A stretch of 64,000 bases of DNA from Phytophthora sp. 'mugwort' (GCA_033558025.1 JAUCEF010000014.1:3596001-3660000); one strand, 5' to 3'. Numbered from the stretch's first letter, positions 42,335-55,433 are shown. Program-made: numbers and translations. Notes: generated by a model from the letters alone, not told the origin.

Positions 42335-45300
42335 TAACGACAACAACATCGCAGGGGATACTCTGCCGGAGTGCTCGACGGGAAATTAGCGACCACAGTT
42401 CTTCGTGGACGCGACAACCCTCTTAGAAATACCAAGGACACAATCCCTCTACTCACCAGGCCACAATCACTAAGTTCGCTGGGCAAATGACGCAGTCAAA
42501 ACCGCACGTGTGACACTCCTTTGCAGACGTAATTACGCCTGCTACCTATCAATAAGCCTTTACGAGGATATTTTTTACGGACCGTATACCATTTTACAAA
42601 AGCCTCCACAACTTGGTGCGATATATAATTCTGCGATATGGTCAGATGCCAGTCATAGATGCGGCGACGGCCGGAGTCATCATGGTACGGTTAAAACCGA
42701 GCTGGGAGTAGACTTCGCCGCGAGGCGGAACGGCGAAGCACATTTGCGCGATGCTCTTATCAGATAGCAGTATAACAGTCACAAACATAATATAGTGTGA
42801 CGTCTAAATAAGTTTCGCTAAGATGTCGTCAATTAAATGCGTGTCGAGTAGCGCTCTCCTCAGGCCGAGGTGACCACTCAATTGCACCATGTCCTCGATT
42901 GGTGTCTGCCTCCGTGAGGACATATCATCAAATAAGCTGCGGCGGGTCACACATATGAGAAGCATGCAGCTTCCCAACGGTGTCAGAACGTTCATCAATA
43001 TTCTTGCGAGCAGCGTATCCAACATCATTTTTTTCAGCTTCTTCTTGCGTTGGTACTACTGGTCTCCCGCTTCGCATAGTGGTTCTGTTGTCTGGCACGA
43101 CAAGCTGCAGTATATGTCGTGGCGCAAATCAAGCGGATGCCGCCACAACATGTTTGAAAATATGACCACAACTAAATATTTTTCACAGGATATCACTATT
43201 CCGGTTGGTTTTGGGAAGTCTCTCGTGTGGAATAAAGTTATTGCGACTTGGATTGATGACTAAATGGCTTTCGTAGCATACCGACAAAATGGTTTTTTTT
43301 TGCTTGCGGAAACTTCTGTAATACATTGCCTACACCGAAGGTTGAGTGGTTGATTGTCCGTCCTAGAAGTGTCGTATTATTTTTTTTTGGCCTATAAATT
43401 CAAATTTTTGCGATAGCTTTCCGGTGATATTACAGACCTATCGGAGCAGATGCTGGCTATATTTTGTTGGTGACGCTCTAGCCTATAAGCAGCAACTAAA
43501 AATATTGGAACGACTCTTCGCGTTGTGACTTGTCATTTTCTACTAGCTGCCAAGGATCTCTAGCTCATACTCGAATCAGAGAGAAACCATCCGATGTCTG
43601 TACGACGCGGGACTTCTGCCTCCCTGCCGCTCCGGTTTTATCTTTTTGACGAGCTCGCTGAAGCCGAAGATGTTAACGCTGGGATGCTCTCCTCAGCGAT
43701 TGTAGAGCAGCCTCTTATTCCCTACATGCGCTTCCACATTGAAAACGTATCCTGACGCGAACGCAGACGAGGACTTTAGATTCACATGTTCGGAACAAAA
43801 ACGGCTTGCAACCGTCATGGACATTTTTTATGTGTTCAGCACAGCCATAGCTGACCGTACTCAAGGTGTGAAGCCCTATCCATGTTATGCTCCCGGATAT
43901 CCTATCCAGGAAAGCTCGCTCGAATTCGCGAGCTGCTCGTAAGAGCGGATTTGCCCTGCTCTTAGATAATCACGGAGCTGTGTATGAGTGTGCTGCACTT
44001 TATCTTTCACAGCTCTCTAAATTAATGTTGTGTCCTTATTGCTATCAGTTTCTTGCTGAACGAGGCGTGGAAACACACGCTCTTCTATAACTTCCGCGTG
44101 TATGCCGAGCGCCTTGCGTCCTACGTTCAGGATGTTACAAATAAAAGAAGTGTCGTTGTCAAAAACGTCTCCATGTTTCAAGACGGAACCCAAGCCTTCA
44201 TCGGCCGGTCGGGAAAGAGGAAGTAAAGGTTATAGCGGTACATAGTGCTATCGACTGCATTCCAGTAGGAGATCGCGAAAAACATCGAAGGTTTGTTACA
44301 GCGGTCATAAGCGGCGCCATTGCCTGAACTACCACGGCGTATGCACCCCGATGTTAAGTCGGTTTCTTTGTTCCAGGAGGTGTAATCTGCGCGCTAACGC
44401 GCTATCATTTCCAGCATTGTGCATATTTATCTTTGGACCGGTTGAAAGACAGCTTCATGATTCTATTATGATACGTCAAAGCATGCTTCTATCTTACCTT
44501 TCAGACACCGATTGTGCAGCGGCTGGGGGTGGTAATCAACAGTTACGGAGTTGATGAGATGCTGGGCGGTCCTTTCAAAATTCCCAAGCCGATATGTGAA
44601 TATCCCGTAAACGATAACCAACACGCGCTCCGAAAGGTCTCTATTGGACAGATTTTCAGACAGTCGAATCGGCCACAAATCCGGTCTCTCCCGGTATGCA
44701 AGGTGCCCGGCGTCGCATCCAGATGACAGATACGTTGTGACCAAAGCATACTAGGCCAACATGGATGTGTTACTTAAACGGAGCCTACAACTGCTCAATC
44801 TAGCTAAACTCGACGTATTTCTGAGGGTCGGCATGGTTGGGGCGCGTGCATGTTGCGGAGTGTCAGCGCGGTTGTTTTGGATGTCGTCGCAGAGGCTGCG
44901 TACCGAATGCATTCTGCCTTCGTGACCTCGACGAAGGTCAACAGGCTCGGATGCGTGCCCTAGAAACGTTCTGCCAGGTCACGATTGTTCTTTTCGAGCG
45001 GGTTTTCGTTCTGTTGACGAGGTCTAACCCACTGACAACCAAGCCTGAAGTAGGACCAGAACTGATCCAACTTTTGCTTTGCGTTCTGGTCATCAACGAC
45101 CAAACGAACATACCGAATTCCCTACCGAAATTGAGATGAGATGATATCAGTTGTAAGATTCGAAGACGATTTCTGGAATGTACCTTCTTCAGAATTTCGG
45201 GCTTGGGAACCAATCATCATGTCCATGTCTCGCGTCCAAGATCTGGTCTTGTGGGGTCTTCAGGTCGATCATTTTGCGTCGAGGAGCTTAATTAAATTGG

Positions 45301-45379
45301 AATAGGCATCCCATCTCAAAGTCACATGCCACTGCGGCGGGTTCCAATCGGCGGATGTAGGATAATATGAGTCCTGTGC
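42335..45379. other. Unassigned 3-kb interval
   Basis: Scattered open frames (for example 42889-43263 plus, 42804-43028 minus, 43739-44090 plus) show no motif I recognise. A stretch at 43900-44225 reads KSGFALLLDNHGAVYECAAL and SMFQDGTQAFIGRSGKRK in two frames and may be remains of a real gene. Confidence 0.35.
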
Positions 45380-45598
45380 TGCTCATAGCCTCGAAAACTA
45401 GTAGTGTGTGGTGTTCGTAGTCACCGCCCGTTTAATACTTACTCTGATTTTAGTGCAACGCTTTTTTCTGCCAAAGGGGTCCACTTCGGTGTAGCTCCCG
45501 CAATCCCGAAACTGCTAAGTATGCGTGCGCTGCATTGATGTGTCTGTTGTGCGTGTTCACGCCCTCTGCAATTCCTACTCAAGCGGTAGCGTAAAGCT
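45380..45598 (+). repeat. 5' LTR of a Copia element
   Basis: Starts TGCTCATAGCCTCGAAAACT and ends GCGGTAGCGTAAAGCT. It matches 48236-48458 along its whole length, with roughly 80% identity by eye, which implies an old insertion. Confidence 0.85.
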
Positions 45599-46499
45599 AG
45601 ATTATGAGCCGAAAGGGATGCCCTTCCCGTGACTTCGTGAACGTGAACAATGTCGCGCTTTCTATCGCTTGCAGATTTGCTCGGTTCGGCTTCAATACCT
45701 GGAAGTCGACGGATGATGGCTGTGTCAATTCCATCATCAGTACTATGTATGGGCCATATTTACCGATGACAAGTCTGGCTGAAGTCCCCGTTCTGCAGTC
45801 GGCGTCACCAGTTATACCAGTGGCACCGACAGCAGCTCTTCCTGTGGAAGTGCTTGTGTACCAGTTTGGTGCTGTGCTGCCACGTATTTTGCTTCTTAGA
45901 AGAAGTGGAAAGGCAAACGTGACCCAACAGTGCGGAGGCACTCTTTCTCGGCTATCCTGAAACGACGACTGGTTACCACCTGTGAATCTAATCCCTGGTC
46001 GTATTGTTGAATCGCGTGACGTAAAGCTTCGCAAGCAGTAGACTGTAGCAGGCCACTATGTAAGTAATATAGGAGAAGGTCTACGCTCATCGGTCAGGTG
46101 TGGTGCTATCCGCTACGATTCCGTACGTAAGCTGCCTCCTCATACTTACTCGAACCCCCGTCGCAACAACGATGTTTCCACGGTATCCCATGACTCCGAT
46201 GATATCGAGAGCATGAATGATCGGGAGGTTGGAGACGAAGTAATCGGCAGAAGAGAGCGGGTGCTAGAGGTATGGGGGAGGTTGAGGTGACTGAAGCCGT
46301 CTCGAGGCCTAAGAATCGTAAATACGCGGGGAAGCTGGCCCTGAGTGAAGATGGTGTAATTCTGAAGATAGTTCACCTGATAGTGAAGATACGACCGATA
46401 AAAGTGATTAGCAGCAAGATCTTGGAGGTGATCCCCAATCAAAAGACAGCCGCAGAAATGGAAGCCTGAATTGTTAAAATCCAAGCGAAAACCTGGCTT

Positions 46500-48150
46500 G
46501 GTCGAGGTGAAGCATCCTCGTCGTTCCAAGAAGACACTGTATGGGCCTCTTCGACGATCGACGCATCACGCCGGATGAATACTCGACTCCATGGTTATTC
46601 GCTTAACAACTATTTTATTTCGATTAGGATGAGCAGCCGAAAACGGTTCGTTCAGCAATCCCTGGTCTTGATCGCGATAAATGGTTTAAGGTGCTTCAAG
46701 TTGAAGAATGAAACGTGTATATTGGTGAATCTTTCGCCGAACACCAAAGTAATAACAAGTCGTGGAGCTTTGTATCAAGAAAGCAACACGGAGAGATTGA
46801 ACGGTATAAGGTCAGGCTCACCCTTCGTGGCTGTGAACAAGCATTTGGAGAGGACTATTGGGCAATTTATTCGCTAGTAGTTAGTATGGAGGCTATTGGT
46901 GTGGTGATCGCGTTGGTCTTCTCCTACAATCTGGATCCCCGTCAAATCGACTTCACTACAGCATCTCTTAATGGTAGTATGGATGTCGATGTGTACATGA
47001 AGCAGCAGAAGCTGTTTAACAATGGGAGTGGTCGCGTTTTGTTGCTGAAGAGAAGTTTGTATTGTTTGAAGCAGGCACCCCTCATCTAAAACGCAACTCT
47101 GAGTAAATATTTGGTCGAACTCGGATTCAAGGCTAGTATTATTGCAGATGGTGTCTACGTGAAGTGTATTGGTGGCCCCCCCCCCCCCCCCCCCCGATCT
47201 TTCTCACAGTCTACGTCGATGATGTGGGCATTGCTGCTAAGACCGAACACATCGAGTGGCTAATTGAAGGGCTTAAAATATAATTTAATCTGAACGATTT
47301 GGGTGAGGTTAACCTGCTGCTAGCTATGAATGTGAAGGTTGAAGCAGACAGAGTCACACTTTGCAGAAGTCGTACATTCGTCATATATTGGAAACGTTTT
47401 GTGCCAGGGATACTTAAGTTGCACGTACTCCAATGAATATGAAGGTTAGACCAGCCAAGCCCAAAAAACCTTACGGACCTGAGGTGAATCGGTCTGATTT
47501 ACCGCCAGATTGTGGGTTCACTACAGTACTTGGTGCGCTACATGCGGCCTGACATAGCGAATGCGGTTTTCATCTTGAATAAGTTCATGAACACCTACAC
47601 AGAAGAACATTACGCGCTGGCTCAGCGTGTGTTGGCGTACCTGAAAGGAACTTCTTCGTATGGACTAGCTCTACTGAAGAAAACTGCAAAAGAAGAACGA
47701 TCGACTGTTGGTTACGCGGACGCTGTACTCGACTATGATCCTGACACTCGTCGTTCAATATCGGGCCAAGTTCAGAAACTTGGAGGCTGTGTCATTGTTT
47801 ATCAAGGTAAGCATCAAGCTGCTGCACGTACGGACACGTGTAATGCAGAGATGATTACTGCAGGTTCATGAGCCGACCGAATTCGATGGTTGCAGAACTT
47901 GCTGGCTGAGTTAGGGGTATTTGTGCAGTTTCCTGCAACTCTTTGTGGACGGATAGCATGTCTGCCATTCAAGTGATGGCACACTCAAGCGGCCACCATA
48001 ATATCAAGTGCTTGGATTTGGCAGTGTATAAGGTCATCGACTACGTGGATGCTGGTTACATGCAATCAAGTATTTACCGTCAGCATATATGCCAGCGGAT
48101 GCTCTTACCAAGGCGTTGCGGAGAATAAGTTCCGCAAATACCGAATCCAA
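46500..48150 (+). pseudogene. Copia reverse transcriptase and RNase H
   Basis: RT reads AIGVVIALVFSYNLDPRQID, DFTTASLNGSMDVDVYMKQQ (the motif A aspartate), and LLLKRSLYCLKQAP (46715-47089). The frame is then lost through a 20-C run (47176-47195) just before the VYVDD box (about 47211-47226). RNase H follows at 47512-47871 (GSLQYLVRYMRPDIANAVFI, LNKFMNTYTEEHY, GYADAVLDYDPDTRRSISGQ) and the tail at 47943-48120 (MPADALTKAL). Several stops and frame changes. Confidence 0.8.
47176..47195. repeat. 20-C homopolymer in the Copia RT
   Basis: A run of 20 C breaks the coding sequence shortly before the catalytic VYVDD box. Other long G/C runs lie at 16160-16174 (15 G), 42323-42334 (12 G), 49933-49945 (13 C, followed by an AC repeat) and 62204-62220 (17 G). 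Confidence 0.9.
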
Positions 48151-48235
48151 CTAGGTGTGCATGTGTACTGATGAAGCTGACGAGGGTCAAGAAGGTTGAA
48201 GATGCAGACTAGAAGTTTGGGGGGGAGCCCTGAAG

Positions 48236-48458
48236 TGCTCATAGCCTCAGAAATAAGTAGTAGTTTGTATGGTGTTTGTAGTCACCCGCACGTTTGATAC
48301 TTAGCCTAATTTATTGCAGCGCTTTTTCTTCTTGAGGAGTCCATTTCGGTGGAGCTCCCACAATCCCAAATCTGTGCAGTGGGCGTGTGCTGCGTTGACC
48401 TGTCTGCTGTGTGTGTTCACCACCTCTGCAATTCCCATTCAAGTGGCAGCGTAAAGCT
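48236..48458 (+). repeat. 3' LTR of the Copia element
   Basis: Starts TGCTCATAGCCTCAGAAATA and ends GTGGCAGCGTAAAGCT, matching the 5' LTR at 45380-45598. Confidence 0.85.
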
Positions 48459-48469
48459 GTTAGATAATA

Positions 48470-49110
48470 ACCCAATTCAGTACCTTCCACTGTACTCATG
48501 TCCTGAGTCTTCCTGTTCACGAGGATGTAGAGTACTAGGTTGTAGACATCGACCGAGGAGTCGTGGGCCATGTTGATCAGGAACTGGCTGCAGCCCACTG
48601 CACGATCTTGAACGTGTTATCCACGAAGATCGTGGCTTGCGTATAGCGAAGTGATCTGAAGACGCATGACGGACACCGCCGTCGCTGTCGGTCTGCGACG
48701 TGTTAAACTGCAGGAACGGGCATTGGTCGATTTCGTTGACGTTGCGGTCGAGGCGCGCTCGACCACGAGAAACACGTCGTGCCCTATGGCGTGAGCCCAC
48801 CATGCTGACGGCTAGGGGCTTGACCGCGTAGTCGAGCGTGACAACTGGGTATGCTCATGCATCACCTACATTGCCAGCTTCCATGCGTCGCTGGGACGCT
48901 CGTTGGGGTTGGGCATAGTGTCCCAGATTTGCTGATAGCGGCACGCGCATCGACAACATCAGCAGGCAGATCTTCGTTGCAGGATTGTTGGCTCTTCTTG
49001 CGCACGACATCCCATGACAATGCTATGAGCCTCATAGCCCTTCCGGAACTTAAAGCAGCTGTAGTAGACCGTCCCGGTCTTCTTACAGGTCCGCTTTTCC
49101 AAGAAGTGGA
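48470..49110 (-). pseudogene. Mutator-like transposase fragment, second copy
   Basis: On the minus strand the pieces TCKKTGTVYYSCFKF, then FLQFNTSQTDSDGG and VGCSQFLINMAHDSSVDVYN match the fragment at 20590-21233 (KTGTIYYKCVKFW, FLRLNTSQTDCDG, FSLLLINMTHSTRFDVYVP). It is cut into at least three frames. Its end nearly touches the 3' LTR of the Copia element, which suggests nested insertion. Confidence 0.6.
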
Positions 49111-49850
49111 GACCAAAACCTGCCCCAAGCAGCCCCGTGCTAGGCGATTGTCACCAAACGTTTCTACTGCGCTTCAGTATGCGGGGTCCGGTGACTCTCG
49201 CGTGTATCCAAGCTCCGCACCAAGTTTGTGATGGACCTGGCGGACCTCTCGCATCCAAGAAGATAGCATCGGCAAGGCGCCCAACAACTCGGTACCCCCC
49301 GGAGCGCTCACGAAGAACCAAGTACCAAAGCGTGCGGATACGCTGATCCCTCGCACTCGAGAAGTCCAAGCACCAAAGCACGGAAGGCCTGGTGACCCTC
49401 CACGTGTTCAATCTACTAAAGTACACTAAGACGCATCGGGCCTGGTGAGCCCCTCGCGTTTTCCGGTAAGCAGCCAACGAGCAGATGATTTGGGATTCTC
49501 TGTGCGCATCTTCTCCCCCCCGAGCGACCACAACAGCCCATATAGATACTCGCTTGGCCTGAAGACCCATATCGACCGAACAAGCCCTCTGAGAGAATCC
49601 ACTGTAACGGATATGGCACGTCCACCACATGCAAGGTCGAAGGAAAGAACGAGGTGAAAGCCTTGAAAAGCCAGGCAGATCTCTGGACTTCATAGTTTAG
49701 GCTTCTATATGATAGCAATCGCATAACTCAGATAGACCAACCTAACGACTACACAGTCAGAGGTGCCACAAAGGGTTGTAGGTCTTGCCTACACAATGCT
49801 GACCAGGACAAGTCGGAAATTCTCAGCGCCACCTCGTTGCAGCCACAACC
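49111..49850. other. Non-coding interval
   Basis: GC-rich sequence, open on the minus strand at 49693-49151 without recognisable motif. Short phrases such as GGCCTGGTGA recur (49390, 49439). No gene assigned. Confidence 0.35.
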
Positions 49851-49932
49851 TCTCGTTTGGCGGGGAACCCGCGGAATTGCAGAGCTGGTCGGAGCAGGCT
49901 GCATCATTTACAAACTGACGGTGATGCGATCG

Positions 49933-49957
49933 CCCCCCCCCCCCCACACACACACAC
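49933..49957. repeat. Poly-C followed by AC microsatellite
   Basis: 13 C followed directly by about six AC units. Confidence 0.9.
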
Positions 49958-50039
49958 CATTGTTGGACATTTGGCGGCATCACAAATAAACCCCGCTGAT
50001 TATAGGGCCTGCCGAACGGAGACACACCAACCGCAAGGA

Positions 50040-51290
50040 GCTACGAGGATTACAGGTGTTTGGAAATATCAACCTTATCGTACAACGCCTGCGTCAGCGG
50101 GACCCGCCTAATGCGGCTGACTTACAAATACTCTACGAGCAGTGTCGTAGGATCGATCACCTACAGGTAACCCAGTGGAGACGTTATGTTCGACCCTTCA
50201 AACAAATGAACACAGATACATTAGCCAGCACCACCATGAACACGCACAAGAACATACCAATCCTTGAAGCAGACGTAGTAGAACTTGGTGCCGATGCAAC
50301 CAAGAAACAGAGTGCGACGGATGTTGAGAACCAACATCGCCCCTGAATGGCAACAGCCAGATGGGAATCTCCACATGGGCATTGCGAAACCAAACGGAAC
50401 TACGATCAAGGGCAAGTTCGGAGGGAAATACTACTTGTCATCTCAGAGATCGAACTAAGGACCTCCTTCAATTCGTAAATCCAATAATGGTGCTCGGGCA
50501 GGTGGTAACGTAAAACCCGACAGGAATTACCATTTTGTGGACGTGGGCCGAACTGAGAGGAAGATTGTTAGTTTTAACACCCCGATAAGCGCCCTAACAT
50601 TGTGAACAAGAAAATCTTGACGATGCTCGAGCGAATGGCAGTCGCCGAGAGCGAGGCACAACACGGCGGTGAACAGTTAAACGAATAAGCCCTCTTGATG
50701 TAGAGCGATTGCGTTGACATGCTCGCAAGCTCAGACGGCTTAAGAGCCGTATTGATCGCTGCCATTTTGCAATAGGGAAACGAAGTGGAGTAACGATACA
50801 GCACCGTGTACGTGGGAAAAGCGAAAATCACCAAAATGATGAATTTGAAAATCGCGAACAAAAATAAAAGCGAAACGAAGTGACGATGCACATGAGCGCG
50901 CCGAATGGAGGAAATCGATGGGTTTTATCGATGACAACCAAGCCGTTGCCAATCCGAGTGCTGCATATTCATTACCTCGTGACTACTAATGTTTATTGGA
51001 TACTACCAGTACTGTCCAGTGCATCCGCGATGACGAATTCGAACTTCGTCGACAGCGGTGCGAATATTAACGCGGTAAGTCATGAATTCTGTCGCCGAGC
51101 AGGACTGGAGGATAACATCCGGGATCACGCGATATAGCGATACCAATCACTTCGGCGAACAAACAAGAGATGATCATTGCGAAGCGGACAGTGAAACTTC
51201 ATGTGTTTATTGAATCTTTTGAACCCTATGCTGGAGACTTCCTGGTTCTTCCGGTTCCTGAAAATCAGGACATCTAACTCGGAATGCCCT
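50040..51290 (+). pseudogene. Second Ty3/Gypsy element: gag remnant and protease
   Basis: A short plus frame ending at 50346 (QWRRYVRPFKQMNTDTL) may be a gag remnant. The protease is clear: NFVDSGANINAVSHEFCRRA (about 51034-51095) with the D-S-G-A catalytic loop kept, then IAKRTVKLHVFIESFEPYAG and DFLVLPVPENQDI, ending in GMPWLKAVNSNIDW (about 51280-51320). Stops occur after NIRDHAI (about 51137) and near 51277. The element differs from the one at 8.6-14.0 kb. Confidence 0.65.
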
Positions 51291-51599
51291 GGCTAAAAGC
51301 TGTAAACTCAAACATCGACTGGATTGAGGAAGCCGTGAAGCCCTGGAAAACGTCTTGCATTGAAACGAAAACACGGCGGAACCCGACGAAGAAAACGATA
51401 GTGAAGCCACAGACTCAATCAATTACAGCCAGGCTAGTCTTAAAAAAACCCAGCGAGTTTCTCTTAAGTGGATCTACAACCCGTTCGTGATGTAAACACT
51501 TTCAGAATGGCTATTTCCCAATCAAGAGTGGAGAAACGAAATTCATAACGAGTAAACAATTCAAACGACTACTTTGTAAACCACAAGACCTCGAATCTG

Positions 51600-52300
51600 T
51601 GTTTGTGGAGCGACCCGTCGAGGAGAAGGAGCAGACAGACCTGAAGAAAGCGTTCAGTAGCATTGAGGACTATGAAGGACATCGAGTGTATACTGTGTTG
51701 GAGCGGCTCAAAGCTGTTTTTAGGCAGAAGATGCCAAACCACTGCCGCCTGAATCCGATGGAGTACATGAAATGGATGTGGACCTAATGAACCCATTCTT
51801 CGCCAACAATGGAGACAGTCTCCGGCCCAAGAACAAGTAATTGGGGCCTGGATTGAGGAAATGCTTCGAGCTGGTAAAACTCGGCCTTCGTCATCCCCCC
51901 ATGGTGCTCCCATTTTCTGCGTAAGGAAACCGTGTGGTGGAGGGTTGTGCATTCCTATCGGGTCATGAACAACCATACAGTACGCTGAACGCTGCCAATG
52001 CCACGAAACGATGTCATCTTCAAACGATGCAATGATCATATTGGTACAGCTGCATGGATCTTCGCACGGGTTATTCCCAGTTCCGAATGCGCGCTGCATA
52101 CGTGAAATATACAGCATTTCAAACAACAGATGGGTCATTCGAGTACTTGGCGGTTCCTGTGGGTATATTCATTCATAGATATGAATGCATCTGCCACTTG
52201 CTACGATGGAATCAGACGCTTACTCAAGGATTTGGCTGACTTCTGCCTTTCATACTTCGACGATATTTACATATTCACGCGAGGGTAAGATCTGGATGAG
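51600..52300 (+). pseudogene. Second Ty3/Gypsy element: reverse transcriptase
   Basis: Pieces in several frames: EEMLRAGKTRPSSSPHGAPI and FCVRKPCGGGLC (51858-51950), MDLRTGYSQFRMRAAYVKYT (52054, catalytic D) and FQTTDGSFEYLAVPVG (52108-52160), then SYFDDIYIF (about 52249-52276), the F-x-D-D box. Heavily frameshifted. Confidence 0.75.
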
Positions 52301-52399
52301 CATTTAGCAGCTCTAGTGCGGCGCGGTTGGAAGACGATGCATTTTACGTCAAATTGAGCAAGTGTATGCTCTGTGCAGCGGAAATATCATGCATGTGTG

Positions 52400-53330
52400 A
52401 CTACATAGGTCTGAATGGGATGCGAATTGACCCAAAGCAGGTAGAAGTTCTACGTGAGTGGCCACTACCTACTACAAGAAGAGAGTTGCAGCCGTTTTGG
52501 GAATAGCAACCTATGTGCAGCGTTTCTGCGATGATTTTGCTCAAGACGCTGGCTCACTGTTCGAATGCTGACAACGAAATCTAGTGTGATGAAGAAGGCG
52601 AAGCTAGAGTGGACGGACAAGCTTGTGCAGCATTTCAAAGGATTCAAAGAACGAATTTCGTCTACGCCTGCGCTGGCTATTGCCGACTTTAATAAGCCGT
52701 TCTATTTGCGGCGGGATGCTAGAGACTTTGCAATCGGGGCCGTTCTTTTTCAAATGGAAGAGCAAGACGGCCAAGTTGTAGAACGAATCATAGCATGTCA
52801 AAGGTAGAAATACGAAGCAGCCGAGAAAAAACTATTCAATCAGAGAAAGAACTACTGGCTATTTTGTTTGGTCTGCGCGTTTGGAAAATAGACCTTCTAG
52901 TAAGCCATTCGTGGTGAAAAAACAGATCACAAGTCGTTCGAGAGTGTGTTTTCGCAGAAACGTATTTCACGACGTATTACACGTTGGTACGACGGACCCA
53001 GCGAAAATCCCGTTATTTTTAAGTACATACGCGGATATTCGAACACCGTGGCAGATGGCATAGCACGGCGAGCATATTTCAGGAACACCACTCGCTGAAG
53101 ACCTTAATTGCCACTGTAGTAGTGCATTCTCGCGTAAAAGAGGGTATCATGGCGGTGGCTGTTGGTAGATAGGTATACGGAAGACCCGCACACAGATTCG
53201 ATTATTCGAGCGCTCAAAGGGGCAAAGCTTGATGGTGACGAGCACGTCAAGTCCATCAAACGTTATTTCCTAGACAACAAGAAACTGATGTATTGTGGAC
53301 CGAACGCTGAAATTCATCGAATTTATTGAA
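52400..53330 (+). pseudogene. Second Ty3/Gypsy element: RNase H and start of integrase
   Basis: CDYIGLNGMRIDPKQVEVLR near 52398-52455 is the RT connection. RNase H reads WTDKLVQHFKGFKERISSTP, ALAIADFNKPFYLRRDARDF and AIGAVLFQMEEQDGQVVE (52610-52775), and the tail NTVADGIARRAYF (about 53040-53080). A possible integrase start is RALKGAKLDGDEHVKSIKRY (53208-53268), followed by stops. Downstream integrase core was not recognised. Confidence 0.7.
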
Positions 53331-55433
53331 ATGAAACGATGTTCATTTTGGATCGCACTAATTTGTTATGCGCATGTGCTGTGATGGACTGATATTGTGA
53401 ATTTCAGCCAAACTTGCCGATGATTGGTTGGTTCATCAACAATGACGGCAAATAAGTTGTTTTGTCAGACCCATTCGATATGGTACGGAAACGTTTCGAC
53501 TAAGTCCGATTACGTACTTAGTGGTGACTCTTGCTAACTCAAGTGCGTTTGGGCTTCCGGTCAATTTGCAGGTCGATTCAACCACGACTAAAACGGACAA
53601 TAGTTTGGAAACGGGATGAAACAATAAACTGTTTTCCATCAACGCGCTTGATTGAAACAAACTCTCTTGGAAATAGATTATTTTGTATTAACTATTTCCA
53701 ATGGTTGTACGGTACAACCATTTGGGGTACAACTTGTACCCCAGTTCACTTGCCTGGCTTGCTGCTCACTATGAACATTTCAAGGAAAGGAAAAGGTCAT
53801 TCTTGGACAGGTTTCTAGTGGTTTTGTACTCGCTGATGCTCAGGTCAACAAATAATAACGTCTGATTATGATACCTTTGTCACCCCCGTTATCGCTCTTA
53901 GAAGCCGTTGCTCATTCATGCCAGGTATCACCCCCGAAAATGTTCAGAAGCGTGAACCGATGCCCACGGAAAAGTAGAGATCGACACCTCGGGCGTTGGT
54001 GCTTCGACAGCGTCTAGCTGACTATGCTGCCTGTGACGGGTTCGCCGGCGAACGGCGATCGAGCGAGGCAGCTGACAGACAGCAAGTTAATGAGCAGCGG
54101 CCACGCCTGCGGATCCGGCAGCAGACCGATGAACAGGCGCTTGGGATGCGTCACGAGCAGCAGGTAGGCCGTCAGCAGCCTGGCACCGAAGAGCGAAGCA
54201 AACGGGCGGTGCTGAGGCGACAACAGACATTGATGATGTGCAAAGCCGACTGTTGGCGGAAGATTGCTATGAAGTGAGATCTTGGCCGAAAGGGCCTTCC
54301 CAGTTATGTCCGAATGAAGGAGGCGGCAGCCGATGGGACAAGCAGCCAGAATCGAATCTGCAGTGGAGTTGAGAAGCCGCCAGTGAGCCAGCAGCCACAA
54401 CCGAATTTGCAGTGGAGCTGAGATGCGGTCAGCAAGTCTCATTCGAGTAGCCACGGGCAGAGCAGCGAGGGCACTAGCCCGGCAAGCGAAGCAGAAGTGA
54501 AGCACAACAGGTCCACGCAGACTCGAAGGGGTGCAGAGCGGGAGCCGTTCGAGCCTGAAAAGTAACAGAGATCCGACGCATAGTCGAAGGGGTGCAGAGT
54601 GGGAGCCGCTCAAGCCTTCGGTGTTGCGCAGAACGACAACTGGACGAGCAGTTGGCTGAAGGCTGACTAGTAGTAGGTGGTGGACGAGCAGGACGAGTGC
54701 TGCAGCGGGACGGACGGACAGGAGGCCAGTGTGCCGACGAGTTTGCTGGAGGCTGCGGAGTAAGGTGGGCGCCAGTGGGCGTAAAACCCAAGTGGCTAGT
54801 GAGCGTTGCCGGACGTACCTGCGTAAATAGTGCGAATTGTGTGAGTTGATCAGCAGTTGCTGAGCTGTTACACAAAGATAGAAATAATCCGAATTGCGTT
54901 CGTCTTCCTGTCTTCAGAGACGAAACCATTAATGATTTGCTCGGCAGCCGGCGTGTTGTGGTGGATAACTAATGATTTTGGTGGCAAATCTTTCTGTGAG
55001 ACACGTTTTCGGTCTCGTTCGTCTATTCGTTACAGTGGTCGTCAATTTGCTCGATCGATGAAGTTAAATTGGCGTGACCAAATGCTCAATCCAGAGCCGT
55101 CTTTAACCTGTTACGCGAAAAGAATCACCCGTCGAACGAGCAATACAGAAAGTGGTTGCAATAGATGGGCACACTGAGGCGGGCCTAAGGGGGAGGATCA
55201 CCACGCAATATCCATAACAAGTGGACACGTGACCAACAGTTTCAATCCAAGCGAATTTATTATAGTATATTGAGCGGAGGTCTCTTGCTGTAGCTCCAAC
55301 GCATCTATAGCGTTAGAGCGTCTTCTCTGTTTGACATCTTCACGAGCGTTTCTCAAGCTACTCTTAAAAGCCTTCAGTCGGCTTCACTGTAGATTTACCT
55401 GATCATGACAACAAGCACCGTCAGGCTAGTTAC
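53331..55433. other. Repeat-rich non-coding interval
   Basis: No gene recognised. Between 54.0 and 54.8 kb the DNA is built of short imperfect direct repeats: AGCAGCCAGAATCGAATCTG (54341) with AGCAGCCACAACCGAATTTG (54390), period 49; and TCGAAGGGGTGCAGAG at 54523 and 54584, period 61. Open frames here on both strands are probably a by-product of this composition. Confidence 0.45.

Larger units (their letters stand above)
45380..48458 (+). mobile_element. Copia LTR retrotransposon, internally deleted and decayed
   Basis: Two LTRs of about 220 bp enclose about 2.6 kb. Only the RT and RNase H end of pol is recognisable; gag, protease and integrase, which need a further 2 kb or so in intact elements, are missing or unreadable. 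A purine-rich tract (GGGGGGGAGCC, about 48219-48229) precedes the 3' LTR as expected. Confidence 0.85.
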
